Assembly: GCF_047730175.1 (NCBI RefSeq) | Contig: NZ_CP159833.1 | Location: forward strand, 930,001-994,000 | DNA from: Marifrigoribacter sp047730175 | Lineage (GTDB): Bacteria; Bacteroidota; Bacteroidia; Flavobacteriales; Flavobacteriaceae | Reading direction: 5' to 3' | Length of the DNA stretch: 64,000 nt | Shown: piece by piece, positions 35,934 through 44,536 of the stretch | How the letters are laid out: every line of letters starts with the position of its first letter | Numbering within the stretch: position 1 is the stretch's first letter | Notes under the pieces: model-generated | What the model was told of the DNA's origin: nothing | What the model saw: the letters and a program-made list of their open reading frames with translations, nothing else | Databases searched by the model: none | Position numbers and translations under genes: made by a program

Positions 35934-36890
35934 ATGAAAAAAATAATTACAATTATCGCCATTGCATTCTTACTTGGAGCTTGTGGAGAGAAAAAAGAAA
36001 TTGCTAAAAGCAATTCAAATGGGTCTACTGAATTATCTGGAACAATTAAAGTGGATGGATCAAGTACAGTATTTCCTGTTACAGAAGCAGTAGCTGAAGA
36101 ATTTAGAAGTGTCCAACCTAAAGTGAAAGTAACTATTGGTGTTTCAGGAACAGGTGGTGGATTTAAGAAATTCTCAAGAGGAGAAACTAATATTTCTAAT
36201 GCATCTCGCCCAATTAAAGACAAAGAGATAGCAGCTTGTAACGAAAATAACATTAAATATTTAGAACTGGAAGTTGCTTATGATGGATTAGCTGTTTTAG
36301 TAAACCCAGCTAATGATTGGGTAGATAGCTTTACAATTGAAGAATTAAAGAAAATTTGGGAGCCTGCAGCTCAAGGTAAAATCATGAAATGGAACCAAAT
36401 TCGTCCAGAATGGCCAAATGAAGAAATTCATTTATACGGTCCTGGAGTTGCTTCAGGAACTTATGATTATTTTACCGAAGCAATTGTTGGTAAAAGTGGT
36501 TCAAGTCGTGGAGATTTCACAGCTAGTGAAGATGATCACGTTTTAGTGCAAGGAATTGCTGGAGATAAATTTTCTTTAGGATTTTTCGGATTAGCTTATT
36601 ATGCTGAAAACAAAGATAAGTTAACATTGATAGGTGTTCATAATGGAACTGAAGTGGTAAAGCCATCTTTAGAAACTGTTAAAAATGGATCTTATTCACC
36701 TTTATCTAGACCTTTATTTATCTATGTAAATAGTACTTCAGTTGCTTCTCCAGAAGTAGTTGAATTTGTGAACTATTACATTGATAATGCTGGTGAATTA
36801 TCTAAAGATGTAGGATACATTCCTCTTCCAGATGAAAAATATAAATCACAAAAAGATAGCTTCAAAACTTTTGTTGAAAGTAACAAATAA
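35934..36890 (+). CDS. pstS: phosphate ABC transporter substrate-binding lipoprotein
   Basis: High-affinity periplasmic phosphate-binding protein, 318 aa. I start it at the ATG at 35934 (MKKIITIIAIAFLLGACGEKK), giving a clean lipobox LLGAC; an in-frame ATG at 35910 lies before the expected transcription start. The mature part has the phosphate-loop signatures VDGSSTVFPVTEAVAEEF, GVSGTGGGFKKFSRGETNISNASRPI and GPGVASGTYDYFTEAIVGKSGSSRGDF. It delivers phosphate to PstCA. It is first in pstSCAB-phoU. A stable hairpin at 36911-36939 separates it from pstC and may raise the level of pstS mRNA relative to the rest. A Pho-type box precedes it. Confidence 0.96.
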   Translation: MKKIITIIAIAFLLGACGEKKEIAKSNSNGSTELSGTIKVDGSSTVFPVTEAVAEEFRSVQPKVKVTIGVSGTGGGFKKFSRGETNISNASRPIKDKEIAACNENNIKYLELEVAYDGLAVLVNPANDWVDSFTIEELKKIWEPAAQGKIMKWNQIRPEWPNEEIHLYGPGVASGTYDYFTEAIVGKSGSSRGDFTASEDDHVLVQGIAGDKFSLGFFGLAYYAENKDKLTLIGVHNGTEVVKPSLETVKNGSYSPLSRPLFIYVNSTSVASPEVVEFVNYYIDNAGELSKDVGYIPLPDEKYKSQKDSFKTFVESNK

Positions 36891-36910
36891 ATGAAAGTTT
36901 GATTAGTGAG

Positions 36911-36939
36911 AATCAGGTATCTCTTTGAGGTACCTGATT
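36911..36939 (+). other. intercistronic hairpin between pstS and pstC
   Basis: AATCAGGTATCTC-TTT-GAGGTACCTGATT folds into a 13-bp stem (one T-G pair) with a 3-base loop. No strong T run follows, so it is more likely a processing, stabilising or attenuating element than a full terminator. Confidence 0.6.
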
Positions 36940-36960
36940 TATTAGCCTAAAAAAGTATCA

Positions 36961-37839
36961 ATGCGTAAAATAAAAGAGTTAATAATAGAAAAGTCACTTT
37001 TTTCGAGTGCCTTAGTTACTGTAGCTATAACCGTAGGAATTGTTTCTGTATTAGCGGTAGAAACTTTTCGTTTTTTTAGTGAAGTTTCCATATTTGATTT
37101 TTTTACTGATACACAGTGGACTCCTTTATTTACTGAAAAACATTTTGGGATTCTTCCTTTACTTTCAGGAACATTATTAACTTCTTTCATTGCTATTTCT
37201 GTTGCATTACCTATTGGTTTATCAATAAGTATTTATTTAAGTGAATACGCGCCAAAAAGTTTCAGAAAAACTATCAAACCTTTATTAGAACTTTTAGCAG
37301 CGGTACCAACTGTAGTTTATGGTTTTTTTGCTTTGATAGTAGTGACTCCTTTTTTGCAACAAATTTATCCTAATCTTTCTGGTTTTAATTCACTTTCAGC
37401 TGGTATTGTAATGGGAATAATGATTATACCTTATGTATCTTCATTAAGTGAAGACGCATTACATGCAGTTCCAAAATCCTTAAGAGAAGCTTCTTTTGGG
37501 ATGGGAGCAACAAGGTTACAAACAGCATTTAAAGTGATGGTTCCTGCTGCATCTTCAGGAATTATTGTATCTATCATATTAGCTATTTCAAGAGCCATTG
37601 GTGAAACCATGATAGTTGCTATTGCTGCAGGGCAACAACCTCGTTTAACTTTAGACCCTACAGTCCCTATAGAAACTATTACAGCATATATCGTGCAAGT
37701 GAGTTTAGGAGATGTTCAACATGGTTCACTTGAGTATAGAACAATCTTTGCGGCTGGTATAACCTTATTTGTATTCACATTCTTATTGAACACATTGAGT
37801 TATAGAATTCGAAAAAAATACCAAGAGAAATATGAATAA
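36961..37839 (+). CDS. pstC: phosphate ABC transporter permease PstC
   Basis: Inner-membrane subunit of the Pst importer, 292 aa, with about six membrane helices (first at about residues 14-36). The ABC-coupling loop is EALHAVPKSLREASFGMGATRLQTAFKVMVPAASSGI, and RAIGETM is the typical charged motif. It opens the pstCAB block, 70 bp after pstS, and its 3' end overlaps pstA by 8 bp, showing translational coupling. The size and motifs are normal. Confidence 0.95.
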   Translation: MRKIKELIIEKSLFSSALVTVAITVGIVSVLAVETFRFFSEVSIFDFFTDTQWTPLFTEKHFGILPLLSGTLLTSFIAISVALPIGLSISIYLSEYAPKSFRKTIKPLLELLAAVPTVVYGFFALIVVTPFLQQIYPNLSGFNSLSAGIVMGIMIIPYVSSLSEDALHAVPKSLREASFGMGATRLQTAFKVMVPAASSGIIVSIILAISRAIGETMIVAIAAGQQPRLTLDPTVPIETITAYIVQVSLGDVQHGSLEYRTIFAAGITLFVFTFLLNTLSYRIRKKYQEKYE

Positions 37840-38686
37840 TGTTCAGAAAAATAGGTTGAAAGACCAATTGTTTAAATTCTGGGGTATTTTTTGTACCCTT
37901 ATTGGTTTAATCTTACTATTTGTTTTTATTGGAGATATTTTAATTGATGGTATAAGTAGAATTGATTGGAAATTTCTTACAGATTTACCTTCTAGAAAAG
38001 CTGAGAAATCTGGTATTTATACAGCTTTAATGGGTAGTATCTGGATTTTATTATTAACAACTTTAATTTCATTTCCAATGGGTGTTGCAGCTGGATTATA
38101 TCTTGAGGAATACGCTAAGAAAAACCGGTTTTCAGCAATATTAGAAATTAATATCTCAAACCTTGCTGGAGTACCTTCAATTATATACGGGTTATTAGGC
38201 TTAGAAGTTTTTGTAAGAATCATGAATCTTGGCGCTAGTGTTTTAGCGGGTAGTTTAACACTATCTCTTTTAATATTACCCATCATTATTGTTGCAACAA
38301 GAGAAGCTGTAAAAGCAGTTCCTTCAACTATTAAAGATGCCTCTTATGCCTTAGGAGCTTCTAAATGGCAAACTATTTGGAATCAAATTCTACCAGCTTC
38401 TGGAGGAGGTATATTAACAGGAGTTATCCTTGCGCTATCGAGAGCCGTAGGCGAAACTGCTCCTTTAATTGTGGTTGGTGCATTAGCTTATGTACCTTTT
38501 GCTCCTCAAACCCCAATGGATGATTTTTCAGTGCTCCCAATTCAAATATTTAATTGGATTTCAAGGCCTCAACACGGTTTTATTGAAAATGCAGCAGCAG
38601 CGATAATTATTCTATTATTAATCACATTTGTTATGAATGGTATCGCTGTTTATTTCAGAAATAAATGGCAGAAAAAATGGAGCTAA
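37832..38686 (+). CDS. pstA: phosphate ABC transporter permease PstA
   Basis: Second membrane subunit of the Pst importer, 284 aa. It has about six helices; the coupling loop is EAVKAVPSTIKDASYALGASKWQTIWNQILPASGGGI and the conserved RAVGETAPLI follows. The start overlaps the end of pstC by 8 bp and its end overlaps the predicted start of pstB by 22 bp. Together with PstC it forms the channel for phosphate released by PstS. Confidence 0.95.
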   Translation: MNNVQKNRLKDQLFKFWGIFCTLIGLILLFVFIGDILIDGISRIDWKFLTDLPSRKAEKSGIYTALMGSIWILLLTTLISFPMGVAAGLYLEEYAKKNRFSAILEINISNLAGVPSIIYGLLGLEVFVRIMNLGASVLAGSLTLSLLILPIIIVATREAVKAVPSTIKDASYALGASKWQTIWNQILPASGGGILTGVILALSRAVGETAPLIVVGALAYVPFAPQTPMDDFSVLPIQIFNWISRPQHGFIENAAAAIIILLLITFVMNGIAVYFRNKWQKKWS

Positions 38687-39504
38687 CAGCTGAAAAAACT
38701 AGCATAGATATTATGACTCAAGATAAAATTATAGATTCTTCTTTAAGAAAAGCGCCAAAAATTGAAACAAAAAATGCTCATGTTTGGTATGGAGATTTTG
38801 AAGCAATCAAAGGAATTGATATAGAAATTAAACCTAAATCGGTCACTGCGTTAATTGGGCCTTCAGGTTGTGGTAAATCAACTTTTTTAAGGTTATTCAA
38901 TAGAATGAATGATTATGTAGACGGTTTTAAATTAGAAGGGAAAATAAAAATTGATGGAGACAATATTTATAAGAAAAAAATTAACATTGAAGAATTGAGA
39001 AAAAACGTAGGGATGGTTTTTCAAAAACCAAATCCCTTTCCAAAATCCATTTTCGAAAATGTTGCTTATGGCTTAAAAATTCAAGGTATAAAAGACAAAG
39101 AATTTATTAATAAACGTGTTGAAAAAGCTTTAAAACAAGCAGACCTTTGGAATGAAGTAAAGCACGACCTTAAAAAATCAGCTTTGACTTTATCAGGAGG
39201 ACAACAACAACGCTTATGTATAGCCAGAACTCTTGCTGTAGAACCATCTATCATATTAATGGATGAACCTACTTCAGCTCTTGATCCTATTTCAACTGCA
39301 AAAATCGAAGAACTTATTTTCGAATTAAAAGAAAAATATACCATTGTAATTGTAACTCATAATATGCAACAAGCTAGTAGAATTAGTGATTACACTGCTT
39401 TCTTTTACCTCGGTGAATTAATTGAATATAATAAAACTAAAACCATTTTTACGAACCCAAGTAAAACCAAAACTGAAAACTACATTACCGGTCGTTTTGG
39501 TTAA
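38665..39504 (+). CDS. pstB: phosphate ABC transporter ATP-binding protein
   Basis: ATPase of the Pst importer, up to 279 aa. Walker A is GPSGCGKST (residues 65-73 from the first ATG), the ABC signature is LSGGQQQR, and Walker B is IILMDEPTSALD. Q-loop and H-loop are present (VFQKPNPFPKSIFENVAYG, IVTHNMQQASR). The start is uncertain: ATGs at 38665, 38677 and 38713 are all in frame. The first two lie inside pstA; the last would give a 263-aa protein close to the family's usual length. It is followed 12 bp later by phoU. Confidence 0.95.
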   Translation: MAEKMELTAEKTSIDIMTQDKIIDSSLRKAPKIETKNAHVWYGDFEAIKGIDIEIKPKSVTALIGPSGCGKSTFLRLFNRMNDYVDGFKLEGKIKIDGDNIYKKKINIEELRKNVGMVFQKPNPFPKSIFENVAYGLKIQGIKDKEFINKRVEKALKQADLWNEVKHDLKKSALTLSGGQQQRLCIARTLAVEPSIILMDEPTSALDPISTAKIEELIFELKEKYTIVIVTHNMQQASRISDYTAFFYLGELIEYNKTKTIFTNPSKTKTENYITGRFG

Positions 39505-39516
39505 AAATACAACATT

Positions 39517-40182
39517 ATGATAATAAATGCAGAACATCAACGTGATGTAATAAACCAAGCTGGATTTGATATGCTTCGTCTTTGTAATTCACAAATCGAT
39601 AAAGCAAAAGAAGCTTTTGTAACTCATGACAGCGATTTAGCAGAAGAGGTTATTCATAAAGAAAACCGTGTAAATGCTTTAGACCTTAAAATCGAAAAAG
39701 ACTGTGAGAAGTTTTTAGCTCTTTATAATCCTGTTGCTAATGATTTACGTTTTATCATGGCCATTCGTAAAATCAATTTTGATTTAGAACGAATAGCTGA
39801 TCATGCATATGGAATTTCTAGATATGTTGTGGATGAGGACAAAAAAATTGCTCCTCATTTATTAAAAACATTACAATTTGATTTAATGTATGACACAATA
39901 ACTTCAATGTTTGAAGATATTACTCAAGCTTATGAAGAAAAAAATGTAAAAATTGTCCGCAAAGTTTTTAAAAAAGATAAAATTTTAGACAAAATAAATT
40001 CCAATTCCTTTTCATTACTTGAAACTGAAATAATTAAAGACACCTCTATTACTGGTCAAGCATTAATCTTATTTTCTGTCATTAAAAAGTTTGAAAGAGT
40101 TGGAGATTTATTAAAAAACGTTGCTGAAGAAATTATATTTTACACTGAGGCAGAAATAGTTAAGCATAAAAAGAAAAAATGA
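39517..40182 (+). CDS. phoU: phosphate transport regulator PhoU
   Basis: All-helical regulator of 221 aa made of two three-helix repeats, each with the metal-binding signature (EKDCEKFLALYNPVANDLRFIMAIRKINFDLERIADHAYGI and SITGQALILFSVIKKFERVGDLLKNVAEEI). In well-studied systems PhoU links the Pst transporter to the PhoR kinase and turns the Pho response off when phosphate is plentiful. It is last in pstSCAB-phoU. The phoR and phoB genes are not in the window. Confidence 0.95.
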   Translation: MIINAEHQRDVINQAGFDMLRLCNSQIDKAKEAFVTHDSDLAEEVIHKENRVNALDLKIEKDCEKFLALYNPVANDLRFIMAIRKINFDLERIADHAYGISRYVVDEDKKIAPHLLKTLQFDLMYDTITSMFEDITQAYEEKNVKIVRKVFKKDKILDKINSNSFSLLETEIIKDTSITGQALILFSVIKKFERVGDLLKNVAEEIIFYTEAEIVKHKKKK

Positions 40183-40217
40183 TCCTTTTGAAAATAATTT
40201 TAATATGCATGATTTAG

Positions 40218-40261
40218 TAACATTTAGTTAACATAGCGAATAAATTATTGAATTACGTTTG
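40218..40261 (+). promoter_or_regulatory. candidate Pho box and promoter of pit
   Basis: TAACATT (40218) and TAACATA (40229) lie 11 bp apart with spacer TAGT. TACGTTTG (40254-40261) is a perfect -7 element; its TTTG starts 29 bases (18 + 11) after the second unit. The TSS would be near 40267, so the in-frame ATG at 40248 cannot be the start. Confidence 0.68.
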
Positions 40262-40286
40262 TATCGTTACTTTCAATAATTTTGTT

Positions 40287-42539
40287 ATGGATAATATTTA
40301 TTTAATGATGATCGTTGCTTTAGCTGTTCTTGCTATTGCCGATTTAGTTGTAGGGGTTAGCAACGATGCTGTAAACTTCTTAAATTCTGCCATAGGTTCT
40401 AAGGCTGTTTCTTTCAAAACAATTATGATCGTTGCCAGTTTAGGGATTGCTTTTGGAGCACTCTCTTCTAGCGGAATGATGGAGGTTGCTCGGAAAGGTA
40501 TTTTTATGCCTGGCGAATTTTACTTTAATGAGATTATGATCATTTTTATGGCTGTAATGATTACAGACATATTATTACTTGATTTTTTTAATACCCTAGG
40601 AATGCCAACCTCTACTACGGTATCGATAGTATTTGAATTATTAGGAGCTGCGGTTGTTATGTCTTTAATAAAAATTGCAAATTCTAGTGGAGATTACTCA
40701 GAATTATGGAACTATATTAATACTGATAAAGCCTCCGAAATTATTTTTGGAATACTCCTCTCTGTAGTCGTCGCCTTCTCGGTTGGTGCATTTATAATGT
40801 ATATTTCTCGCTTAATGCTTAGCTTTAAATTTGAAGAAAAAGCTAAATGGGTTGGAGCTCTTTTTGGTGGTATTGCAGCAACAGCTATTACCTATTTTAT
40901 ATTTATCAAAGGGCTTAAAGGAACAAGTTTCATTCCAGGTGATTTTAAAGAATTTGTATTTTCTAATACCTTATTAATTGTAGCAGTTAGTTTTATTTTT
41001 TGGACAGGTTTATGTGCTTTATTAAACTATGTCTTCAAATTGAATGTATATAAGTTCATTATTATCATTGGTACCTTTGCTATTGCAATGGCCTTTGCGG
41101 GTAATGATTTAGTCAACTTTATTGGAGTTCCAATTGCTGCGTGGCAATCCTATCAAGCTTGGATGGATCCATTAATAAATGTTGGTGGTTTAGCTGCGAA
41201 TGAATTTAGCATGGAGATCATGTCTCAAAAAGTACCTACTCCTACCATACTCTTATTTTCTGCGGGAATTGTAATGGTAATCACACTATGGTTCTCTAAA
41301 AAAGCAAAAGCAGTATTAAAAACTTCTATTGATCTTTCAAGTCAGGATTCTGTAAAAGAACGTTTTGAACCTAATTTTTTATCTAGAAGTTTAGTTCGTT
41401 TTACAATATTGATATCAAAATATCATGACACTCTAATGCCTACTGTTTTTAGAAGAAAGATAGAAAAACAATTTCAAAAACCAAAAGCAGCAAAAGTAGC
41501 TGAGGCAGATCTACCTGCCTTCGATATGGTGAGAGCAGCTGTAAATTTAATGGTTGCAAGTATTTTAATATCTATTGCAACTTCATTAAAATTACCTCTT
41601 TCAACAACCTATGTAACCTTTATGGTTGCAATGGGAACTTCGTTAGCTGATAGAGCTTGGGGAAGTGAAAGCGCCGTGTATAGAGTCGCTGGTGTATTAA
41701 ATGTTATTGGAGGTTGGTTCTTTACAGCATTTAGTGCATTTGTTGCTGCAGGTACTTTAGCTTATTTAATTTTTATTGGGAAAGCTCCAATGATTGCGGT
41801 ATTGCTTTTATTAGCTGTTTTATTATTAGTAAGAAATTATATAAAACATAAAAACAAAGGAAAATATGATGATACGCATAAAGGCTTAAAGAAAGCTGAA
41901 AGTAAAACAGTACAAGGTATCATTCAAGAAAGTGCTGACAACATATCTAATGTAGTATCAAGAACAAATAAAATTTATTCTGATGTATTACAGGGATTAG
42001 CGAAGCAAGATCTTGGTAAATTGAAGAAAAGCAGAAAAGGTGTTGAGAAGTTAGATGCTGAAATCGAAGAGTTAAGAGATAATATTTTCTACTTTATTAA
42101 AAACTTAGACGACACCAGTGTGAGAGGGAGTAATTTCTATATAGTAATTTTAGGCTATTTAACAGATATTGCTCAATCATTAGAGTTTATTTCTAAGAAA
42201 AGTTATAAGCACATTAATAATAACCACAAAGCGCTTCGCTTTAATCAGATTAAAGATCTTCAAGAAATCGATTCTGAATTTGAACATTTATTAGCTGATA
42301 TTCAATCTATATTCGACAATCGAGAGTTTGAAAAATTAGAGAATATCCTTGAAAGAAAAACGCAAGCGATGGATGATATTTCTTTAATGATTGAAAAGCA
42401 AATTCAGCGAACTAGAACTGAAGAATCTAGTCCGAAGAATACAACTCTTTACTTTAGTCTTTTATTAGAAACTAAAGATCTAGTAACTGCTTTAATAAAC
42501 TTAATGGATGAATATTATTCAAGTTATAAAAAATCCTAA
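40287..42539 (+). CDS. PiT-family inorganic phosphate transporter with PhoU-like C-terminal domain
   Basis: Membrane phosphate transporter of 750 aa (start at 40287, MDNIYLMMIVALAVLAIADLVVGVSNDAVNF). The duplicated PiT signatures are present: GVSNDAVNFLNSAIGSKAV near the N-terminus, FAGNDLVNFIGVPIAAWQSYQ in the middle, and LPLSTTYVTFMVAMGTSLADRAWG. After the last membrane helix (about residue 525) comes a cytoplasmic part of about 210 residues, helical and PhoU-like (IIQESADNISNVVSRTNKIYSDVLQGLAKQDLGKLKKSRKGVEKLDAEIEELRDNIFYFIKNLDD). The fusion suggests regulation in cis. It follows phoU but has its own Pho-type promoter and a terminator. Confidence 0.92.
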   Translation: MDNIYLMMIVALAVLAIADLVVGVSNDAVNFLNSAIGSKAVSFKTIMIVASLGIAFGALSSSGMMEVARKGIFMPGEFYFNEIMIIFMAVMITDILLLDFFNTLGMPTSTTVSIVFELLGAAVVMSLIKIANSSGDYSELWNYINTDKASEIIFGILLSVVVAFSVGAFIMYISRLMLSFKFEEKAKWVGALFGGIAATAITYFIFIKGLKGTSFIPGDFKEFVFSNTLLIVAVSFIFWTGLCALLNYVFKLNVYKFIIIIGTFAIAMAFAGNDLVNFIGVPIAAWQSYQAWMDPLINVGGLAANEFSMEIMSQKVPTPTILLFSAGIVMVITLWFSKKAKAVLKTSIDLSSQDSVKERFEPNFLSRSLVRFTILISKYHDTLMPTVFRRKIEKQFQKPKAAKVAEADLPAFDMVRAAVNLMVASILISIATSLKLPLSTTYVTFMVAMGTSLADRAWGSESAVYRVAGVLNVIGGWFFTAFSAFVAAGTLAYLIFIGKAPMIAVLLLLAVLLLVRNYIKHKNKGKYDDTHKGLKKAESKTVQGIIQESADNISNVVSRTNKIYSDVLQGLAKQDLGKLKKSRKGVEKLDAEIEELRDNIFYFIKNLDDTSVRGSNFYIVILGYLTDIAQSLEFISKKSYKHINNNHKALRFNQIKDLQEIDSEFEHLLADIQSIFDNREFEKLENILERKTQAMDDISLMIEKQIQRTRTEESSPKNTTLYFSLLLETKDLVTALINLMDEYYSSYKKS

Positions 42540-42555
42540 TTAAATATTAAGCATT

Positions 42556-42593
42556 AAAAAGCCTCACATTTAAATCATGTGAGGCTTTTTTTT
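42556..42593. terminator. intrinsic terminator after pit
   Basis: AAAAAGCCTCACAT / ATGTGAGGCTTTTT, a 14-bp perfect stem with a 7-base loop and a run of eight T. It is symmetric enough to work on both strands, though the convergent TM2 gene stops about 80 bp away. Confidence 0.88.
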
Positions 42594-42675
42594 ATTTATT
42601 ATTAGATGTAATGATTAGCTATAGTCGTTTCTAATCTATTTATTAAGCATTAAAAATAAGTTTTAATTCTTTCTA

Positions 42676-43041
42676 TTAAAACCAAGGTCTTCTACCTACT
42701 TGGTAGGTATTATAAAACTCTTCATCACTTTTTGTAAGATAAATAATACCCTCTACTAATCCAATGAAACTTGCAAATCCACAAGTAACTACAGTAAGTA
42801 CAATTTGAATAACACCTTCCTTTGTGTATCCTAAAATAAACTTATGAATACCAAAACCTCCTAAAAGTATACCTAATAATCCAGCTATTAATTTTTTGTT
42901 TTCATTATTATTTGTTGCTTCGTTCCATCCTTCCTTAAAATCATTGGCAGTATTCTTAGCCTCTTCTTTTATATTTTCGGTAGTTTCTTCAAAACCACCT
43001 TTTGTGTTCTCCTCTTCTTGAGGATTTGTTTCTTCGCTCAT
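42676..43041 (-). CDS. TM2-domain membrane protein
   Basis: Protein of 121 aa. The N-terminal half is acidic and disordered-looking (MSEETNPQEEENTKGGFEETTENIKEEAKNTANDFKEGWNEATNN). The C-terminal half is a TM2 domain: LIAGLLGILLGGFGIHKFILGYTKEG, then VIQIVLTVVTCGFASFIGLVEGIIYLTKSDEEF, two helices joined by a short turn. It ends in an aromatic tail (YQVGRRPWF). TM2 proteins are widespread small membrane proteins without a settled function in bacteria. It is monocistronic and convergent with pit. Confidence 0.88.
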   Translation of the reverse strand: MSEETNPQEEENTKGGFEETTENIKEEAKNTANDFKEGWNEATNNNENKKLIAGLLGILLGGFGIHKFILGYTKEGVIQIVLTVVTCGFASFIGLVEGIIYLTKSDEEFYNTYQVGRRPWF

Positions 43042-43096
43042 AGTAGTTTAAATTTATTTGGTTGAGAAGTAAAGATAGTAAAAATTATAAAAAAGC

Positions 43097-43470
43097 TTAA
43101 TCTATTGGCTCCCAAAGTTCAATCTTATTCCCCTCGTGGTCAAGTATCCACCCAAATTTTCCATAATCATATTCTTCCATTTCACCAACAATTGTAACAC
43201 CTTCGCTTTTTAATACTTCCAAGAGTTCTACTAAATTTTCTACACGAAAATTCATCATAAATTCTTTCTTACTTGGTTCAAAATAGGTAGTGTCATCTTT
43301 AAAGGGACTCCATTGAGTAGAACATTTATTACCTTTTTCATCTTTCCCCCAAAAAGTACAACCATAGTCATCGGTATTGAGTCCTAAATGATTTTTATAC
43401 CAATCTTTTGTTTTTTTAGGGCCTCTGTTTTAAAGAAAAATCCTCCTAATCCTGTAACTCTATTTTTCAT
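43097..43470 (-). pseudogene. VOC (glyoxalase-like) family gene broken by a frameshift
   Basis: Reading from the ATG at 43470, the frame gives MKNRVTGLGGFFFKTE and then goes wrong; from about 43420 a second frame gives KTKDWYKNHLGLNTDDYGCTFWGKDEKGN and continues to FGWILDHEGNKIELWEPID and a stop at 43097. Together they make one VOC-fold protein of about 124 aa with the family's C-terminal GNxIELWEP motif. The total length (374 nt) is one base short of a whole number of codons. A single missing base near 43421 (GAGG-CCCTAAA, where GAGGACCCTAAA would restore Glu-Asp-Pro) explains it. It is either a real pseudogene or an assembly/sequencing error. No function can be given beyond the fold. Confidence 0.8.
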
Positions 43471-43489
43471 GTGTTTGTTCTATTTTTTT

Positions 43490-43580
43490 TTAACGGTCAT
43501 ACTTCGACAGGTTCAGCACAGGCATGCTATTCCCTATTAGTCATCTCATTAGGTGATACACTTTTTAACATGCTCGTTTC
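43490..43580. repeat. possible degenerate intergenic repeat
   Basis: The short gap holds CTTCGACAGGTTCAGCACAG, which resembles short dispersed repeats seen between genes in many flavobacteria, followed by CATGCT and a later ACATGCT. Only one copy is in this window, so the repeat nature rests on memory of similar sequences, not on evidence here. Confidence 0.3.
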
Positions 43581-44520
43581 ATATTCTAAAATTATGTGTG
43601 ATTTTATCTACAATCGTTTGGGCTAATTTAATCTTACTTTCATGCGTCCACCCCGCTATGTGAGGACTAATTAAAACATTGTCAAGGGTCAGTAACTCCT
43701 TTAATACATCTGGCATATCATTATCCGTAAATAATGTTTCAAATGAACTTTTTTCATATTCCAAAACATCTAATCCTGCACCTAGTACTTTACCGTTTTT
43801 TAATGCTTCTACTAGATGTGAAGTCACTACACTTTTTCCTCTAGCTGTATTGATTAGCCAAAATGATTTTTTAAATTTCGCGATAAACGCAGCGTCTATC
43901 ATTTTATTTGTTAAAGGTGTCCAAGGAGTATGTAAGCTCAATACATCTGCTTCCTCTTGAAGTTCTTCTAAAGTAACTTGAAGAGCGTTTTCATTCCCTA
44001 CATTAGGTTTTATGTCGAAACAAATGACTTTACAATCAAAACCTTTTAAGTTTTTCGCGAACGCTTTGCCCATATTACCATATCCAATAATTCCTACCGT
44101 TTTTCCTTCTAATTCGACCCCTCGATTGGCTTCTCGATTCCAGTGTCCTCTATGTACTTCAGAATTCGCTTTATTCAGTTTATTGAATAACGACAACAAC
44201 ATTCCTATTGTATGTTCTCCAACTGCATTTCTATTTCCTTCAGGTGCCGAAAATAATTTAATCCCTTTAGTTTCAGCATAAGGAATATCAATACTTTCTA
44301 GACCTGCTCCAACTCTTGCAATAAATTGTAATTGAGAAGCAGCATTGATAAATTGCTGATCTATTTTGAATCTTGATCGGATAACAATTCCATGGTATTC
44401 AGAAATTATTTTTTCAATTTCTTTTTTAGACGACGCATAGTTTTCATCATTTTCAAACCCAGCAGATTTTAATTGCTGAATTAATAAGGGATGATTTTTA
44501 TCTAAATGAAGTACTTTCAT
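43579..44520 (-). CDS. D-isomer-specific 2-hydroxyacid dehydrogenase
   Basis: NAD(P)-dependent dehydrogenase of 313 aa of the D-3-phosphoglycerate dehydrogenase superfamily. The Rossmann motif G146-Y-G148-N-M-G151 is followed by an acidic residue (CFDIKPN), favouring NAD. The catalytic Arg (NTARGKSVVTSHLVEALKNGKVLGAGLDVLEYE, with the Glu) and His (SPHIAGWTHES) are present. It lacks the C-terminal ACT domain of long SerA enzymes. It could be phosphoglycerate dehydrogenase-like, glyoxylate/hydroxypyruvate reductase-like or another; the substrate is undecided. It follows the cupin gene by 16 bp in the minus-strand block. Confidence 0.9.
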   Translation of the reverse strand: MKVLHLDKNHPLLIQQLKSAGFENDENYASSKKEIEKIISEYHGIVIRSRFKIDQQFINAASQLQFIARVGAGLESIDIPYAETKGIKLFSAPEGNRNAVGEHTIGMLLSLFNKLNKANSEVHRGHWNREANRGVELEGKTVGIIGYGNMGKAFAKNLKGFDCKVICFDIKPNVGNENALQVTLEELQEEADVLSLHTPWTPLTNKMIDAAFIAKFKKSFWLINTARGKSVVTSHLVEALKNGKVLGAGLDVLEYEKSSFETLFTDNDMPDVLKELLTLDNVLISPHIAGWTHESKIKLAQTIVDKITHNFRI

Positions 44521-44536
44521 AAGTTCTAACTATATC

